Origin: Kovacikia minuta CCNUW1
GTDB taxonomy: Bacteria; Cyanobacteriota; Cyanobacteriia; Leptolyngbyales; Leptolyngbyaceae
DNA length: 64,000 bases
Assembly (NCBI RefSeq): GCF_020091585.1
Contig: NZ_CP083582.1
Location: 5,714,536-5,778,535 of the forward strand
Direction of reading: 5' to 3'
The notes beneath the pieces were generated by a model, which saw nothing but the letters and a program-made list of their open reading frames with translations, made no database searches and was not told the DNA's origin. Positions 63,367 to 64,000 of the stretch are shown in pieces. The stretch's first letter is position 1; each line of letters starts with the position of its first letter. The position numbers and the translations under genes were made by a program.

Positions 63367-64000
63367 TTGCGATGTAAACAGATCATTGGCGGATTTTTGA
63401 TCAGCCTGTCGGGCATAGGCTTGGTACAATTTTTGACTTCGCATGTACCATTAGCCAGTTTGCCTTTGCAGGTTAGAGTCGATCGCTGGTTGGAGATCCG
63501 GCAAATTGTCGGGAGTGTCTTCTACAGCCGTCAGCAAATCACTCAACCCGCCCGCGTTGGAATGCAACTTCAGCAACCAGGAGAAGGAGTTTTAACGGCG
63601 GCTCGTTCTCGCACAGTGCTTGCGGTCGATACAGGGATTGGGTTTATCGATGTGGCTGAAAGAACTGTTTTGCGGGTGCAAAAACTACAAAAGTTGCCCG
63701 ATGGAGGACACATCACTCACCTGCAAGTCATCAGCGGTCAGGCGCGCTTGCGAGTCAGACGATTTACCCACAACAGCTCTGAGCTAGAAATCCAGACGCC
63801 AGCCGGATGGAGTGCCGTGCGGGGAACCGTGTTTGGGTTAACGGTTCATCCCGATGGCAAGACGGGTTTGGCGACTCGTGAAGGCAAGGTAACAACAAAC
63901 GCCCAAGGAAAAACCGTTCCGGTTAGCGCAGGCTTTCAAAATCTGACGATTCCAGGTGAACCTCCATCCCCACCGGTGCCAATTCCGTTGAAGCCAAATA
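63367..64000 (+). CDS. FecR-domain protein, N-terminal part (cut by window edge)
   Basis: An open frame of about 211 codons running off the right edge. It starts with a signal-like helix (IIGGFLISLSGIGLVQFLTSHVPL), then a predicted exported region and a FecR-type domain: ARSRTVLAVDTGIGFIDVAERTVLRVQKL, ...EIQTPAGWSAVRGTVFGLTVHPDGKTGLATREGKVTTNAQGKTVPVSAGFQNLTIPG. FecR-like proteins in cyanobacteria often bind at the cell surface or precede CHASE2 domains; what follows here is not visible. The TTG at 63367 is the most upstream fitting start, but the true start could be further in. Confidence 0.75.
   Translation, partial: MRCKQIIGGFLISLSGIGLVQFLTSHVPLASLPLQVRVDRWLEIRQIVGSVFYSRQQITQPARVGMQLQQPGEGVLTAARSRTVLAVDTGIGFIDVAERTVLRVQKLQKLPDGGHITHLQVISGQARLRVRRFTHNSSELEIQTPAGWSAVRGTVFGLTVHPDGKTGLATREGKVTTNAQGKTVPVSAGFQNLTIPGEPPSPPVPIPLKPN

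Overview
The window is cyanobacterial chromosome. It carries a phycocyanin rod operon (cpcB, cpcA, two rod linkers, cpcD) with a nearby cpcG, the bilin reductase pcyA, psbU of photosystem II, chlM of chlorophyll synthesis, the system II cytochrome c genes ccdA and ccs1, a gas vesicle cluster, and many GCGATCGC-type (HIP1) octamers. Long low-complexity spacers of short tandem repeats, several families of small palindromic elements, many FHA, pentapeptide, WD40 and TPR proteins, and gas vesicles suggest a filamentous form of the Leptolyngbya/Oscillatoriales type. That placement is inference; no rRNA or tRNA gene was found.

Layout. 1-400: truncated IS110-type transposase. 1.6-7.2 kb: a fatty acid desaturase-like gene, ftsW, ccdA, ccs1, then pcyA. 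8-12.5 kb: the cpc operon, with a leader hairpin, a strong hairpin between cpcA and the first linker, and cpcG converging from the right. 12.9-17.1 kb: a sterol-desaturase-type hydroxylase, a HipA-like kinase with a DUF3037 partner, a VOC protein, a DUF1350 protein and small genes. 17.3-22 kb: a co-directional set of DUF4178, spermidine-synthase-like, FemAB-like and DUF350 genes that looks like a membrane or envelope polyamine pathway. 22.2-26.2 kb: a Ser/Thr kinase with WD40 repeats, an FHA protein and a broken pentapeptide gene. 26.5-30 kb: two ABC permeases separated by a broken glycosyltransferase. 30.1-32.9 kb: two tandem membrane proteins with L7/L12-like tails, one split by an IS256-family element. 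33.2-42.9 kb: purE, nagA, chlM, a TPR protein, an AhpD-like protein, a PDZ/radical-SAM protein, an orphan Hsp70-lid-like protein, uppP and a DUF3120 gene. 43-51 kb: FHA-adenylate cyclase, psbU, nadB, xseB/xseA, recA and another FHA protein. 51.8-58.4 kb: hypothetical, pentapeptide, Ig/propeller, prolyl-hydroxylase-like, MerR and pilin-like genes. 58.8-62.9 kb: gvpA, gvpC, gvpN, gvpJ, a small ORF and gvpK. The right edge holds an SPOR-like exported protein and a truncated FecR-type gene.

Three observations stand out. First, GvpC and GvpN end in the same winged-helix-like module of about 57 residues, joined without gaps in my alignment. Second, the short tandem repeats that fill the spacers also sit in frame inside nagA, nadB, gvpN and the FemAB gene, and form the ends of several others. 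Third, four genes (FemAB, pentapeptide, GT2, MerR), and probably the DUF3120 gene, are each broken by one extra base in a short homopolymer. That uniform pattern looks more like residual sequencing insertions than independent decay.
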